In this document: piece by piece, positions 1-11,703 of the stretch | Numbering within the stretch: the stretch's first letter is position 1 | Layout: every line of letters begins with the position of its first letter | NCBI RefSeq assembly: GCF_037975245.1 | Contig: NC_092569.1 | Location: 6,628,501 to 6,692,500 of the forward strand | Origin: Apostichopus japonicus | Taxonomy: Eukaryota > Echinodermata > Holothuroidea > Aspidochirotida > Stichopodidae | DNA length: 64,000 nt | Direction of reading: 5' to 3' | Translations under genes and position numbers: made by a program | Notes under the pieces: generated by a model | What the model was told of the DNA's origin: nothing | Seen by the model: the letters and a program-made list of their open reading frames with translations, nothing else | The model's database searches: none

Positions 1-1218
1 CAGACATTGAATGAGAAGAAATTCAATAATTTCACCTATGGCAGTTTGCAAAACTTTTGCCAAAAGTGGGCAAAACTGGCAAATACTCTACACAAAATAC
101 AAGACATCACACTCATATTTTCATGCATATTGTGTTGAAACTTTTTATCTTTTCATTCTATTTATGTCAAGAGACATGCTGAAGGGCATAAGAAGCCTCA
201 TAGAGAAAGGTTCATGAGTGCAGTAGTAGCAGAAAGAAATGACAGTAATCACATAGAGACTGATTTGGCTGGACATAACTGAAAATTATATGTTCTACTA
301 GTTTTATCAATTTTTATGTCTTTCACCAGCCATGATTGCTAATAATGAAGGCATACTGTGCATACCTGAAAAGGCAATGGGTTGGGAGGAGGCATATTTC
401 TTGGTTTTGCAGGTTTATGTGTATGTAGTTGTTTAAAGCTGCAGTATGGTATAATGCAGTTGAACCTCATATTGTGATAAGTTAAATACTGTCCCTGGAT
501 ACAGTTAGTATTTTACCTTTGCAGACATTCTTAGATGTTTACTCATTTAGGTACTGTAAAACTTCATAGGATCAAGCAAATGATCCAAATAACTATGATT
601 GATCACAATTCAAGTCAATTGAGAAAGCACTGTATGCAAGCAGAATAACAATTAGAATGGTTGTTCAGTGATGATAAAAAAAAGGGGGTGTGGCAGAAAA
701 GGTTTGTAGGAATTTTTTCTCAAGTTGCTATCATAATTATCATATTTCTGCCACCTAATCATACAGTTAATCAAGAAGAATTTTATACTAGTGACTAATA
801 ATTAGTAAGCAATGTTAAAATAAATAACAATTCTCAACATTAAAACGCTATAGAAATATGCCCTTTGCAAATCACAGGTGATATATGTTCTGTTCCTTTA
901 TTGACAGATCTATTTAGTCTGAAAAGGTTCTTTTCACTGTGACAAGGTATTTTTTGTGGCATGAAATAGTTATCCTTCAGCAGGGTTCATATTATGTTAT
1001 TTTCTGAACATTGCAGTAAATGAACCCACCCATTGTATGTTAAGCATTCTGTGGTTTCAGTCAGTCTTTTCAGTCAATTAAAATTTCCTTGCTGTCAAGG
1101 TAGTATGCAATTACCTCTTTGTTTAATTAACAAGACATATCATGTTGCATTGTGCCTGGATCAAAAACAACAGTTAACTTAAATTTATGTGCATTTTGTG
1201 TACGGCATTTTGTAGTTT

Positions 1219-1460
1219 TGGTTCCTTGCTGAAAGCAAAGGAACCTTTGTAATCAGGTCGGTGTGTGTGTGTGTATATGTGTATGTGTGTGACACTTAAG
1301 TTTTTATGCACGATAACTCAACAAGGGCTATGATTGATCAATGCTATATTTGGTGGGTGGGTGGGTGGTCCATAATTTGTTGATAAAAATATTGATTTTG
1401 GTGCTCATATCATGAATATTAATGAGGTCACAGGGTTAAACCTACAGTAGACAACCATAA
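1219..1460 (+). repeat. Dispersed repeat with terminal hairpin and GT microsatellite
   Basis: It opens with a hairpin (GGTTCCTT, a short loop, then AAGGAACC) at 1219-1244. A (GT)n-rich tract follows at 1261-1290, then a GGTG tetranucleotide run near 1354. The layout (hairpin, microsatellite, then text about 'ATAACTCAACAAG') resembles the other hairpin-capped repeats at 61.9 and 63.7 kb, so it may be a diverged relative. The class is uncertain; a non-autonomous Helitron-like element is one possibility. Confidence 0.5.
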
Positions 1461-2875
1461 GTCACAGTCCCATCAAAAGTGAGTGTGTTATTGATAGGTA
1501 GCTTACACATGGTGATGTGTGTTACAATTGATAATGTGTGTATTTATGAGGAGGTGTGGCTTTGTAAGGCAATTATTGATCTTTCTTCATAATTACATAA
1601 TTGGAGTGTTCCCTGTATATCAATGAGCAGCAGCAGGAACCATGAAATATTTTCATTCTGGTTGACAGTACCTTGCTATGCCAAATGTATCTTGGAAATA
1701 CCATAGCTGGTTGTGTTTCATATGTAAATTAGTATGTGTGCTTTGTGCTTGCTTATTTCTACTTACGATCTAGTTGCTGGAAAAAAGCAGTGATTTGTTT
1801 TGTTATTCAAGTGATATCAAAGCATATTTGTGGTGAATAAAGGCAATACTTTAATCTGGTGACATTGCAACAAGAGGACTGTACTTGGCGATTTCAATAA
1901 ACTCAAGTCTCAATTGATAATGGTATTTGGTTGTTTATTTCATTAACTATTATTGACAGTTGGATAAAAATCCACATTCTTGACATTTTTATTATTACGG
2001 AAGGGACTGAAATCTTGTCAAGGTGCTCTCTAGCATAAAATAATTTAAAATTATTAGATGAACCCAATTGCCTGTGATGCTACATCATTTGATGTTGTGA
2101 CAACTATCTCACATGCAACCAGCCTTCACACTAACTCCGTCAGCATGTCTACAGCACATACTGAGCAGAACATTTTGGGTGTGTCTCCCCTGGGGACACT
2201 GAGCAGAACATTTTGTGTGTGTCTCACCTGCCCCCCCCCCCACCTATCTGTCATACCCTCACACTGGATGTGAATGACTTTGCAAGTGTGAGGGTCCATT
2301 GTTTAATGTTACCACAAAAAACATGACTCTCTAGGGAGGCTGATTTATTTATAACATTTCCACTTTGCCCCCTCCCCCATACCCAAGTGTTTTCGTAGGG
2401 AAAACTTGGAAAGTTGCACCTACAACAGCACTCCTATAATGCTAACAACAGCCCGATCATTTAAGTTTGGAAAAGGCAATGGTCAGGCAAAACTCTTCTT
2501 CGCACCAACATCATGCAGTATACTACTGCCAAGGGGAGTGGGGGGGGGGGGATCAATAACCTCTCATAGGTTGGTCTGATAGGATGAAGAATCTCAACAC
2601 TTTAAGGCTTATGGCTTTGAAATATGACAGGTTATGTATCTTACATTAATGTAAACAAAAAGGTATACATGGCTCTGAATGTAAGTAGAACATAAATTAG
2701 CTCTAAATTTAAGCTAACAAGAGCGCCCTCTACTAATATTTATCTGTTCCTTGGCCACATTTGCATGCCATTTTAATCACGGGACATTTTAAATCGGGCA
2801 AGACTATAAACAATAGTGAGTCCCATCTGTGGTCTTGTACCAACAACATAAGTTTTAAGTCAACGTGGCCTCCCA

Positions 2876-3540
2876 CTGTGGCGTAGCCAACATTCAATTG
2901 TTAGGGGGCAAGATTTTTCTTAAGAGGGGTTGATGGTAGGAATTACCAAGAAATATATGTATTAACGGGCACCTCGTCTGCACAAATACACATCTAATGG
3001 TTCAGTGGAACATGACACACTTTCACTTAATTTACCTCTATAGCGGAGACAGTCGTCTTGGTTTCTGCATAATTCCGCACAATATGAAAAGGATACAGTG
3101 AATAAATTTGCTACTCTAATTCACAACATGCCCAGATTCCCACAGAAACAAGTTTCACTAGGCCTATTCTCCACAAGTGGCATCATTGGTCGCTGAAAAT
3201 AAACATGGGTTGCTAGCGTTAGTTTGTAACGGTTATACAACTGGCCAAATTATTGGCGCTTATTCTGTAGGACGATATTGATCAACGGTCTCCGTATGTG
3301 GGTATGATGAAGGCCCAAAATGTATAATATTTCGGTTTGATTACCAAGTTCTGACCTTACATGAAGTATGAACATGAGCCCTGAGGTATGAATACTTGTG
3401 ATCAGAACTCGAAGAAATGTTGAAAAAAGTATAATTTTGAATACATCACTGGATCTCATTTGGGGGGGGGGGGGCAAGACTGTAGCACAAAGCAAATTTG
3501 AAGAAGAAAAAAAACCTGGCTCCCTCTGGCTACGCCACTG
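2876..3540. mobile_element. hAT-type non-autonomous element, left arm
   Basis: The ends are inverted: CTGTGGCGTAGCC at the left and GGCTACGCCACTG at the right. Flanks carry an 8-bp direct repeat differing at one base (GCCTCCCA at 2868-2875, GCCTCCCC at 3541-3548). CAG-type ends plus an 8-bp target duplication are typical of hAT elements. No transposase is visible in its 665 bp, so it must be mobilised in trans if at all. A poly-G run lies inside near 3463-3474. Confidence 0.65.
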
Positions 3541-5149
3541 GCCTCCCCTAGCTGTATAGACTCGGAATGGTATCATAATTATATACCCTTTCATTCTCCT
3601 CTCAATCCCTACAATAATGCATTTGATCGTCCTGATCATTGCATCAGTGGACCCAGCGAGTCCAATTCTATCACAAACAGTATTTTTATCGATTTTTATG
3701 ACGTTATATTGTGGAGCGGTATTTTGCGCCAATGTAAACTTTGCCCGACTGGCTTGAAATTTTATATTTAAATAATAAAGACAAAGTTCAGTTTTGCAAT
3801 GACATATCGATTGCCTCCGACCTCTGGTAATTTTTTTATTATATTTTTTAAATTTTTGTATGTCTTTTTTAACATGCCGCCTTTTATTCAAGTATAAGAA
3901 AAGATGTGAAACTTAAGAAGTAAGAGAAAATGTCATGCTGTATATACGCCACAAATTATCATGCCATTGAATGTTGCATTTCCGACTTATTGACGTACAC
4001 GACTACGTCACATCCGCTTGGAGTTAAAAGACGGGAAAATCGGGATTTAATTGACAAAACGTACCTTTCCAATTAGCTTTCAAGGTAATTATAAGTTTCA
4101 AGTTCACAGATCTTTCCAGTGCTGTGGGGTTTGCCTTAGAAAGTATTCTTATGAAGCGCCCTCACATGGAGAGCAACTTCCAATGAGCTTATACATGGAT
4201 ATCACGTGAAAGCATCGGTCTGCCATAATATGCATTCGGAGGTTCAGCTTCCTATAGACCTAATTCATTTAGACACCATAATTAATCGGGCTCATCCTAA
4301 TGGTAAACCCCATAGGGTGTGGGTTAACGCCATAATTGTTTCGAAAATTCTTTTCGAAGTCGAAATCCTTTCCACTGAATGCCGCACATGTAAATTTTAG
4401 TTCCAACCAAGATTTTGACTTTCTTAAGACTTTAATATTTTGGACATGCCATTCTCCTGTGATTCTGTGACGTTATCACACTCGTTTGGAAGGTGGGGAA
4501 GTTTTCCATAGAAACTATTAGTTCTGCAAGTTTCTTTCGATTTTTAGCCTCAGTTTGAAAATATGGCCAGTTTAGCACTTTAACCTTTAACCTTCTAAAC
4601 CAGAAATGGTATGAGCATCCGTCTCGAATATGTTTGGGAACTAGTGACCCACTAAGCCATACAATTAGAAGATCGATCGGACCCCCACCCCCTTTAAAGA
4701 CCCCCCCCCCCCCACTCTTACGGAATACCTTTGAGAAAACAGGTGTATTGGACTATATATGCTACAAAACATGTGCATTATTGTGTACGTATAGCTGATC
4801 ATGTGAAGGTTTATGTAGAAGCACTCCTTCCTTCCGCAAATTGTTCTCATCTGTTATTGGTATATTTCGAATCAGCCTGCTGAACTTTGGTCCGGTGGTT
4901 AGCTATTCAAACATCTTACATCACTGCTCATTTATTAGCCGTGCTGCTGTGGTATTTTTCTTTATTATTCACTTTTCTTAAAGGATAAGAACATCATTTA
5001 CAAAAGGGCAATGAGCAGCCTAGTAATGAACAAATAAGAAAGCAGAAAGTCAAAGATTTAGTGATTCCTTGCCGGGCCCATAGGAGAAATTTTGTTAGGG
5101 CTTTGATTTCAACTAGAGATTTGGATATACCATGTTTGTAGGTTTGTAG

Positions 5150-5506
5150 GGCGTAGCGAAGGGGTTTTTGTTGGGGGGATGTGGAGAATTTGATTTGCCG
5201 ACGGATCTGGAAGTGGTGACTGAAATGGGGGAGGGGTCTAAGGGGAGGGGGTGTCCCCCTCCCCTTTTGAAAATGTTTAGTTTTGAAACGTCCTTAGATG
5301 CAATCTGGTGCATATTTTAAGTCAAATTTGGCACGGAAGAAGCTCCCGTTCTCCTTTTCTCTATTCAGCTTTCCTTCTTTCTTCCCCTTCCGCTCTCTTC
5401 ACCTTTTCTCCTTCTGCCGACAGACCCAAAATTTGCCGACAGCGACCAAATTATTGGGGGGTGTGACACCCCCCCCACACCCCCCCCCCCGCTCGCTACG
5501 CCCCTG
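5150..5506. mobile_element. Truncated hAT-type element with CAGGGGCGTAGC ends, left arm
   Basis: The right end CGCTACGCCCCTG (to 5506) is intact, but the left end has lost its first bases and its outer flank. The intact right-arm copy (15898-16407) shows about 140 bp missing here. Internally there are C-rich and G-rich tracts and a TC-rich stretch. ORFs across it are by-products of these tracts. Confidence 0.6.
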
Positions 5507-5819
5507 CCTACAGGAACTCAGCAACTTACGCGAAATGCAGCTCGTACACCGGTTTCGTTGCGACAGTTTTGTACGGATGCCTGATCCGGACGATGAAATG
5601 ATATAAGCTTGTGCATCATGATCGTAATGCAGAAACATGTATGTGATGACAGTATGGTCGATGTTGGGTACCGTAGATTGGGTTTTCTGAAAACTGCTTC
5701 TCTTGACCTCAAAGGAAATTTGACACGCATGAAATTCCACAGCGATTTTGTTCTCACCAAAGGCAATCTACGTGCTTTGTTTGTACATTAACGCAATTTC
5801 ACTTTTAGAGTAATTTCTC

Positions 5820-6290
5820 ACAAGATTTTCAGACTTTCACCTCAGATCTGCTGACCTCACATGACTGTTGACCCGCGTCCAATATAATAGGGATCTCCTA
5901 CACAATATGGGCCATCTACATACTAAGTATGCAATCCTTCCAAGTTACCCCTTCCTACAAGATATTGTGTTAACAAGCAGTTTAAGAGGGTTTTTAGTTT
6001 GACCTCTGGTGACCTCAAATGACCTTTGACCTCCACCAAAAACAATAGTAGTCTTTTTCCTAATATGGGTTACCCATATGAAGAGTATGAGTTACATACA
6101 AGCTTCAATTGTTGAGATATCGTGTTTACAAGAAAGTGTCTCATACACACACACACACCCACGCACGCGCGCACACGCACTAACCCACACAATCACCATC
6201 GCATTGATTTCTTCAGTCTTTGGCAAGGAATCAAAAGAGGCCTCTTTCTGGATATAATGCCCCAGAGAACTACAGCAACTGAAATACAAT
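5820..6290 (-). repeat. DR1-bearing dispersed repeat, left arm
   Basis: It contains a perfect nuclear-receptor-type DR1 site (TGACCTTTGACCT, 6020-6032) inside monomers that mention CTTCAATTGTTGAGATATC and GTGTTTACAAG. It ends in an AC-rich microsatellite (6146-6180) and a GGCAAGGAATC end near 6219-6232. The same family occurs at 46.6-47.5, 57.2-57.4, 60.0-60.7, 61.6-62.0 and 63.7-64.0 kb. Confidence 0.55.
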
Positions 6291-6489
6291 GACTCAGACT
6301 TTTCTATTTTATTCTTTTTATTTCAAACCAAAAATATAGTATAAATGTAAAAATACACGAGGTACACAAAATATGAATATATAGGGTAAGAGAAAAGATG
6401 TGATAAGGAGCTTGAAATAAACTTGATTGAAATGTACTGTAAAAGTCATTACAATCCCAGTTACCTATACCACTCCACCCCCTCCGAAG

Positions 6490-6745
6490 ACTTATAACAG
6501 AAATAATGATGATAATGATGATAATGACGATAATAATAGTAACAACAAAATAATAATAAGAATGATGATGATAAAGATAACAATAGTAATCATAGTAACA
6601 ACAACAACAAAAATAATAATAGCAATAAGAATGATGAGGATGACAATGACGATAATCATAATAAAAGTAATAATAGTAAAAACAACAACAATAATAATAA
6701 TAACAACAATAAGAATGACGATGAATAATAATAATAAAAGGCATT
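6490..6745. repeat. Low-complexity AAT/GAT/AAC trinucleotide tract, left arm
   Basis: The stretch is almost entirely imperfect GAT, AAT and AAC triplets. Several frames stay open over it on both strands (poly-Tyr/Cys, poly-Ile/Val or poly-Asn products) only because of its composition, so no gene is called. Confidence 0.85.
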
Positions 6746-9677
6746 TATACATTAAGTTGCCCATGGATTGGTGTACCTGAAACTCTCGACCCGCCCACCC
6801 TCCCCCACCTCACCCCTCCGCTTTTCTTAATGGATGGGTGTAAGTTATCATGGTTCACTATTTCACTCAACAAATGCTGCAACATGCTTGGACCACAGAA
6901 ACAATGAGTGCTCCAAACCACCGTACTTCAGATGTTGTCAGCAACTGTTTCCATCGTCGAGGCATCTCAAGTAACACACTTTGCATTGAATTGGTGCCTT
7001 CATGAATAAAATGTAGTAAAATAAACGAATAGTTAGGAAGCAATACAATATATTTCGTAGATTTCAGGAAGTTAAGAAAACAAAATTAACAACTGTTCAT
7101 AACTTTCTGCAGATCATTTCTCATGTGTTTGCTTTGTCGTGGCTCCTGCTTCAAGGTGTCCTTGTTAATACAGGGTATTAAACAAAGTCATTGCCCACGA
7201 AACCATGAGTATGATGCATTGAATTCAATGAATTTTCAATTATTTCTAGAAGTATAGAACAAATTAAAACCATAGGATAAACACAATCATTTCACATACT
7301 GAAAGGTGCCTTGTACTTACTGCATTGGTCAGGAGAGAAAACCCATAGTTACCTTCATGTTTAAAGTTAAGCCTCTATTTTTCCATTTCTTCTTTGTTAT
7401 AAGTGATTTGCTTGTAATCCTATCAAGAATATTGTTTCCCTGAAGACATACTGTGTTTATGCTTCTAATTGGCAACACCTCTCAGTTTTAGTCAGATACC
7501 TCCAGCCCCTCAACCTCCACCCTAAAGTACTACAAAGTGCTTACTGGCAGGTGGTGGTTCCCAGTGTCAGCCACTATAGAATAACAATACTTGTTCATAC
7601 TTTTGGGGGTATTTTGGAACAGAGATTAGTCGAACTTTTGGCTTTAAAGGTAGTCAGTATAGGCCCCAAATTCTAGCATGCTATAACTGCTAGAAGTTTT
7701 CAAAAGTACTTTCCTGGAGGTCTTTACTATACAAACTGTTCTCAGAAATTTTAAGGAACACACAAGATGACTAAATGTCCCAGTTAGGAATTTTCCTCAA
7801 AGTTTGTAATATAAAAAAAGTTTAAGAATATTGACCAAAGGTGACCATATTTGAATATCTAGCATAGTTAGCCAATAAAGTACACCTTTAAGAGGAACCC
7901 CACCTGGAATTAGTGATTTACTTGAAACACTCTCAATGCATATCTACTTTCTTTACCGGGCCTCTATACTGCACAAAACATTTTACTCATTAACTTTTTC
8001 CTTGCAAGAATATAAAGAAATTACAAAAGACCTTTACATAGCCACAGGAACAGTGACACCAATTTATGTGTTCATTATGCTGTCCCCAATTCTCCATAGG
8101 CTTATGTATGCTGTGTCCACCACTTTCCATTTACCAGTTTCAGTATTAAACACTTCTGGGGTGGTACAGTGCCCTAAAATGGACAAAAACTAGACAGATA
8201 ATATATGTGATTCAGTGACTAATGCATGTCCTTAATGGAAAACTGGGGAACACAGAATAGCAAATACGAAGGGAGAATTTATGGAGAACACTATACAAGA
8301 TGAACATTGTTCATGATAACTTTATCTGGGGTGGTTAGGTGCAAAGTTAAGCACAAATGGATTACATACAAGTGAAAATATCTGTTTTTTTTCCAGTCAT
8401 CTTATGGTGCTTATGAACACATTGGCTTTACAAGAGGTGCTCAAAATCATCCAATGTTAGCTCAGCCATGCCAACATGCTGTAATATTTGCATAGTTCAA
8501 CAATTTGTTTCGCTGATGAGAAATGTATGCCTATGTGTGTAATAAAAATTTCTTTTGTTTAAACATATGGGCCTACACTAGCCTACAGAGCATCCCGGTG
8601 GGAAACTTCAGGTCCACTAACTACAGACATTTCCATACACATGGCTTATGGTGGATAACCAGTTTGCTGAAAGCTATTCTTCTCTATAATAGTTATCTGT
8701 TCCAGTAGTTCCAAAGTCTGAGATGGCAACATCCAAACACATTTTCTTTAAACAGTTTTTGTTGTTGTTTAATCTGAAGTTAGCTGCCGAGCTAACAACT
8801 CATTTTGAGCCTTTCATTGGAACACCAGTGGATGGTCTATAATGAAGTCATGATAACTTTAAAATAACCCCTACTGTTCGCATTTGCTATGTAGAGTGAT
8901 TGACACTAGAAAGCTAGATTACTGTATCACAAAGAAAATTCCTATGTAGACAATGTGAGGAAATTCAACGAGAGCTTTGCGATTGAAAAATCCTGTAATT
9001 CCTTTTGTTACAAGTCTCATGATGGTGCCGAATACTTGACCTTCTTTTTGGAAACTGTATGGCTGTATGATATCTGTTGATGGAATTGAACCATCTGCTG
9101 AATGAATTCTGCATCACCAGAACAGATTATATAATGGCCTAACAAGTTCCAAAAAGAAAAAAATCAATTTGGTCTATGTTTCTAGCACCTGGAACTTTAA
9201 AACTGAAGTCCAATTTTGGAGTTGAATGTCAAAGAACAAATCATACCTCAATACAATTGCCACACATACTGTAGGGAATGAAACTTTGGAGAACCATCAG
9301 CAGATGAATGTATGAATATGATGAATGTGGAGTAAGTCTCCACTATATGGAAAATACATTGCATTCCACACAGCCCACCTATTTTGAGAAGACTTCATCA
9401 GGGGAAGAATAATCTTGTGCAACCTGTAAAAATGTTTTTTTTTGCAGACAATGTTATTAATGGCACAATCAATTTACAACGAATATCATAACATGTACAG
9501 GCCTATTGAAGTTCAATGAGTTTACACAGTTGGAGACCATTGCATTTCAATATCTCAATCAGACCTTTGTTTGTCTTCAAATCTATCATATTTCTGAAAT
9601 ATCATGGGGAAGTAGGAATAATATCTTCTTGTTTGAACAAATGTAGGACTGGAGAAGAAACATTATATAGCCTAGAC

Positions 9678-10153
9678 CAGGGTTGTCCAACCTACGGCCC
9701 GCGGGCCACAGTCCGACCCGCCTCAAGGCTGCGTCCGGCCAGCCAGAGATTATCTACGGTGCAAAATTTTAGTGAGCAGATATATTGATAACAATTTGAA
9801 GCTATATAATCATCATCCGAACCTTCTGCGTCCAAAAAACTGCATACAGGTCAGTTTTTGTGACACTCTCTCAGTGGAGGAGGGGGGAGGGGCGAGTGGT
9901 CCGTTCATCAGGACGGAAAATAAATCAGTACCATTAGGGCCTGACTTTAGAATCCGTACCATATGAATGTGAAAGCTTACTTCGAATCGGCAGAATAACA
10001 ACTGTATAATCAGTGCGCTCTGCTCGCAGTGCTCACATTTTGTTGCCTTGGGCTTCGGGCAAATAATCGAGCATAGGCTAGGGTTCATGCGGCCCCCTCC
10101 TTCATCATAATCATTCCATGTGGCCCTCCTCTGCAAAAGGTTGGACAACCCTG
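9678..10153. mobile_element. 476-bp hAT MITE, left arm
   Basis: The ends are CAGGGTTGTCCAACC and GGTTGGACAACCCTG, a perfect 15-bp inverted repeat, followed inward by GGCCCGCGGGCC-type sequence well known from hAT ends. It is flanked by a perfect 8-bp duplication GCCTAGAC (9670-9677 and 10154-10161). No transposase is present. ORFs crossing it are not credible genes. Confidence 0.9.
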
Positions 10154-10570
10154 GCCTAGACCTACCTGCCTGGAAGATCCACATGAATCTTCAACACGTC
10201 CCTCATCATGAGTTTGGTTTTCAGATAAATAGGTACAGGTGCCATACGAGCTGTAAACGTTAGGCCTTTGCCTATTTAATTATTAGGGCCTAGCCTACTC
10301 CAGTCTCACGTCTCAGTGTGTAACTGACTCATATGGACGAATTGTCAATTTGTCAAGTAACGCAATAACGTTATTTTGTGAAAATCCGACCACTTTTACC
10401 TGCTAGTCCTCAGCACAGTCACCGGGCACACATGCATTGCGTTCATATCAAAAATAGGAACTGAAGCCTTCACTTTGGTTGTTCAGCGTAATAAAGTGAC
10501 TGTAACTAGTATAGGCCTTGGCTATTAGTACGTAATTCCATGTACACTACTGAAACCGGGATCGGCATAA

Positions 10571-10814
10571 GTTTACACAAGGGCGCAGACATGTTGTTTA
10601 TCCAGGAAATGCCTGCGATTGGCTGAAACCCTAAATCTTTTCTAAGATCTATTTTGATTGGTGCTAACACTCTGTGACAACGTCGTAGTGATACCACTAC
10701 GACGTTGTCACAGAGTGTTAGCACCAATCAAAATAGATCTTAGAAAAGATTTAGGGTTTCAGCCAATCGCAGGCATTTCCTGGATAAACAACATGTCTGC
10801 GCCCTTGTGTAAAC
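10571..10814. promoter_or_regulatory. Palindrome centre: two back-to-back CCAAT-type promoter-like blocks
   Basis: The dyad axis is between 10692 and 10693 with no spacer; the only mismatch beside it is at the second base from the axis. Each half (10571-10684 and 10701-10814) resembles 23637-23750 upstream of CENPW. Shared landmarks in order are GTTTACA, GGGCGCAGACAT, CGATTGGCTG, AAGATCTATTTTGATTGG and GCTAAC...CTGTGACA. Two ATTGG/CCAAT boxes per half (10618-10622 and 10657-10661 on the left) suggest NF-Y-type promoter sites. Promoter activity is inferred. Confidence 0.55.
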
Positions 10815-11227
10815 TTATGCCGATCCCGGTTTCAGTAGTGTACATGGAATTACGTACTAATAGCCAAGGCCTATACTAGTTACAGTCACTTTATTACGCT
10901 GAACAACCAAAGTGAAGGCTTCAGTTCCTATTTTTGATATGAACGCAATGTGTGCCCGGTGACTGTGCTGAGGACTAGCAGGTAAAAGTGGTCGGATTTT
11001 CACAAAATAACGTTATTGCGTTACTTGACAAATTGATAATTCGTCCATATGAGTCAGTTACACACTGAGACGTGAGACTGGAGTAGGCTAGGCCCTAATA
11101 ATTAAATAGGCAAAGGCCTAACGTTTACAGCTCGTATGGCACCTGTACCTATTTATCTGAAAACCAAACTCATGATGAGGGACGTGTTGAAGATTCATGT
11201 GGATCTTCCAGGCAGGTAGGTCTAGGC

Positions 11228-11703
11228 CAGGGTTGTCCAACCTTTTGCAGAGGAGGGCCACATGGAATGATTATGATGAAGGAGGGGGCCGCATGAACCA
11301 TAGCCTACGCTCGATTTTTTGCCCGAAGCCCAAGGCAACAAAATGTGAGCACTGCGAGCAGAGCGCACTGATTATACAGTTGTTATTCTGCCGATTCAAA
11401 GTAAGCTTTCACATTCATATGGTACAGATTCTAAAGTCAGGCCCTAATGGTACTGATTTATTTTCCGTCCTGATGAACGGACCGCCTGCCCCTCCCCCCT
11501 CCTCCACTGAGAGAGTGTCACAAAAACTGACCTGTATGCAGTTTTTTGGACGCAGAAGGTTCGGATGATGATTATATAGCTTCAAATTGTTATCAATATA
11601 TCTGCTCACTAAAATTTCGCACCGTAGATAATCTCTGGCGGGCCGGACGCAGCCTTGAGGCGGGTCGGACTGTGGCCCGCGGGCCGTAGGTTGGACAACC
11701 CTG
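11228..11703. mobile_element. 476-bp hAT MITE, right-arm mirror copy
   Basis: It has the same length, ends and 8-bp duplication (GTCTAGGC at 11220-11227 and 11704-11711, the complement of the left-arm duplication). A single insertion predating arm duplication explains both copies. Confidence 0.9.

Larger units (their letters stand above)
1..10692 (+). repeat. Left arm of a ~21.7-kb zero-spacer palindrome
   Basis: The whole stretch reappears in reverse complement at 10693-21675. Base 1 pairs with about 21675 and base 10692 with 10693. I compared about 180 bp near the centre by eye and found one mismatch, so the arms are very similar but not identical. Homology is still present at base 1, so the arm continues outside the window and its true length is unknown. 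I recognise no conserved gene in it. It carries hAT-type elements (2876-3540, a truncated copy 5150-5506, and 9678-10153), a repeat with a terminal hairpin near 1219, a DR1-bearing repeat near 5.8-6.3 kb and low-complexity DNA at 6490-6745. The stretches between these (about 1-1200, 1.5-2.8, 3.6-5.0, 6.8-9.6 and 10.2-10.5 kb) show nothing recognisable. It could be a real palindrome or two haplotypes joined head to head in assembly. Confidence 0.95.

Noticed and set aside
6304-6780. Long ORFs rich in Tyr/Cys, Ile/Val or Asn/Thr, and their mirror copies at 14622-15098
   Set aside because: They follow from a trinucleotide low-complexity tract with open frames on both strands.
10506-10879. Two identical ~73-codon ORFs crossing the palindrome centre
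   Set aside because: They arise only because the sequence reads the same on both strands across the axis. No family similarity.
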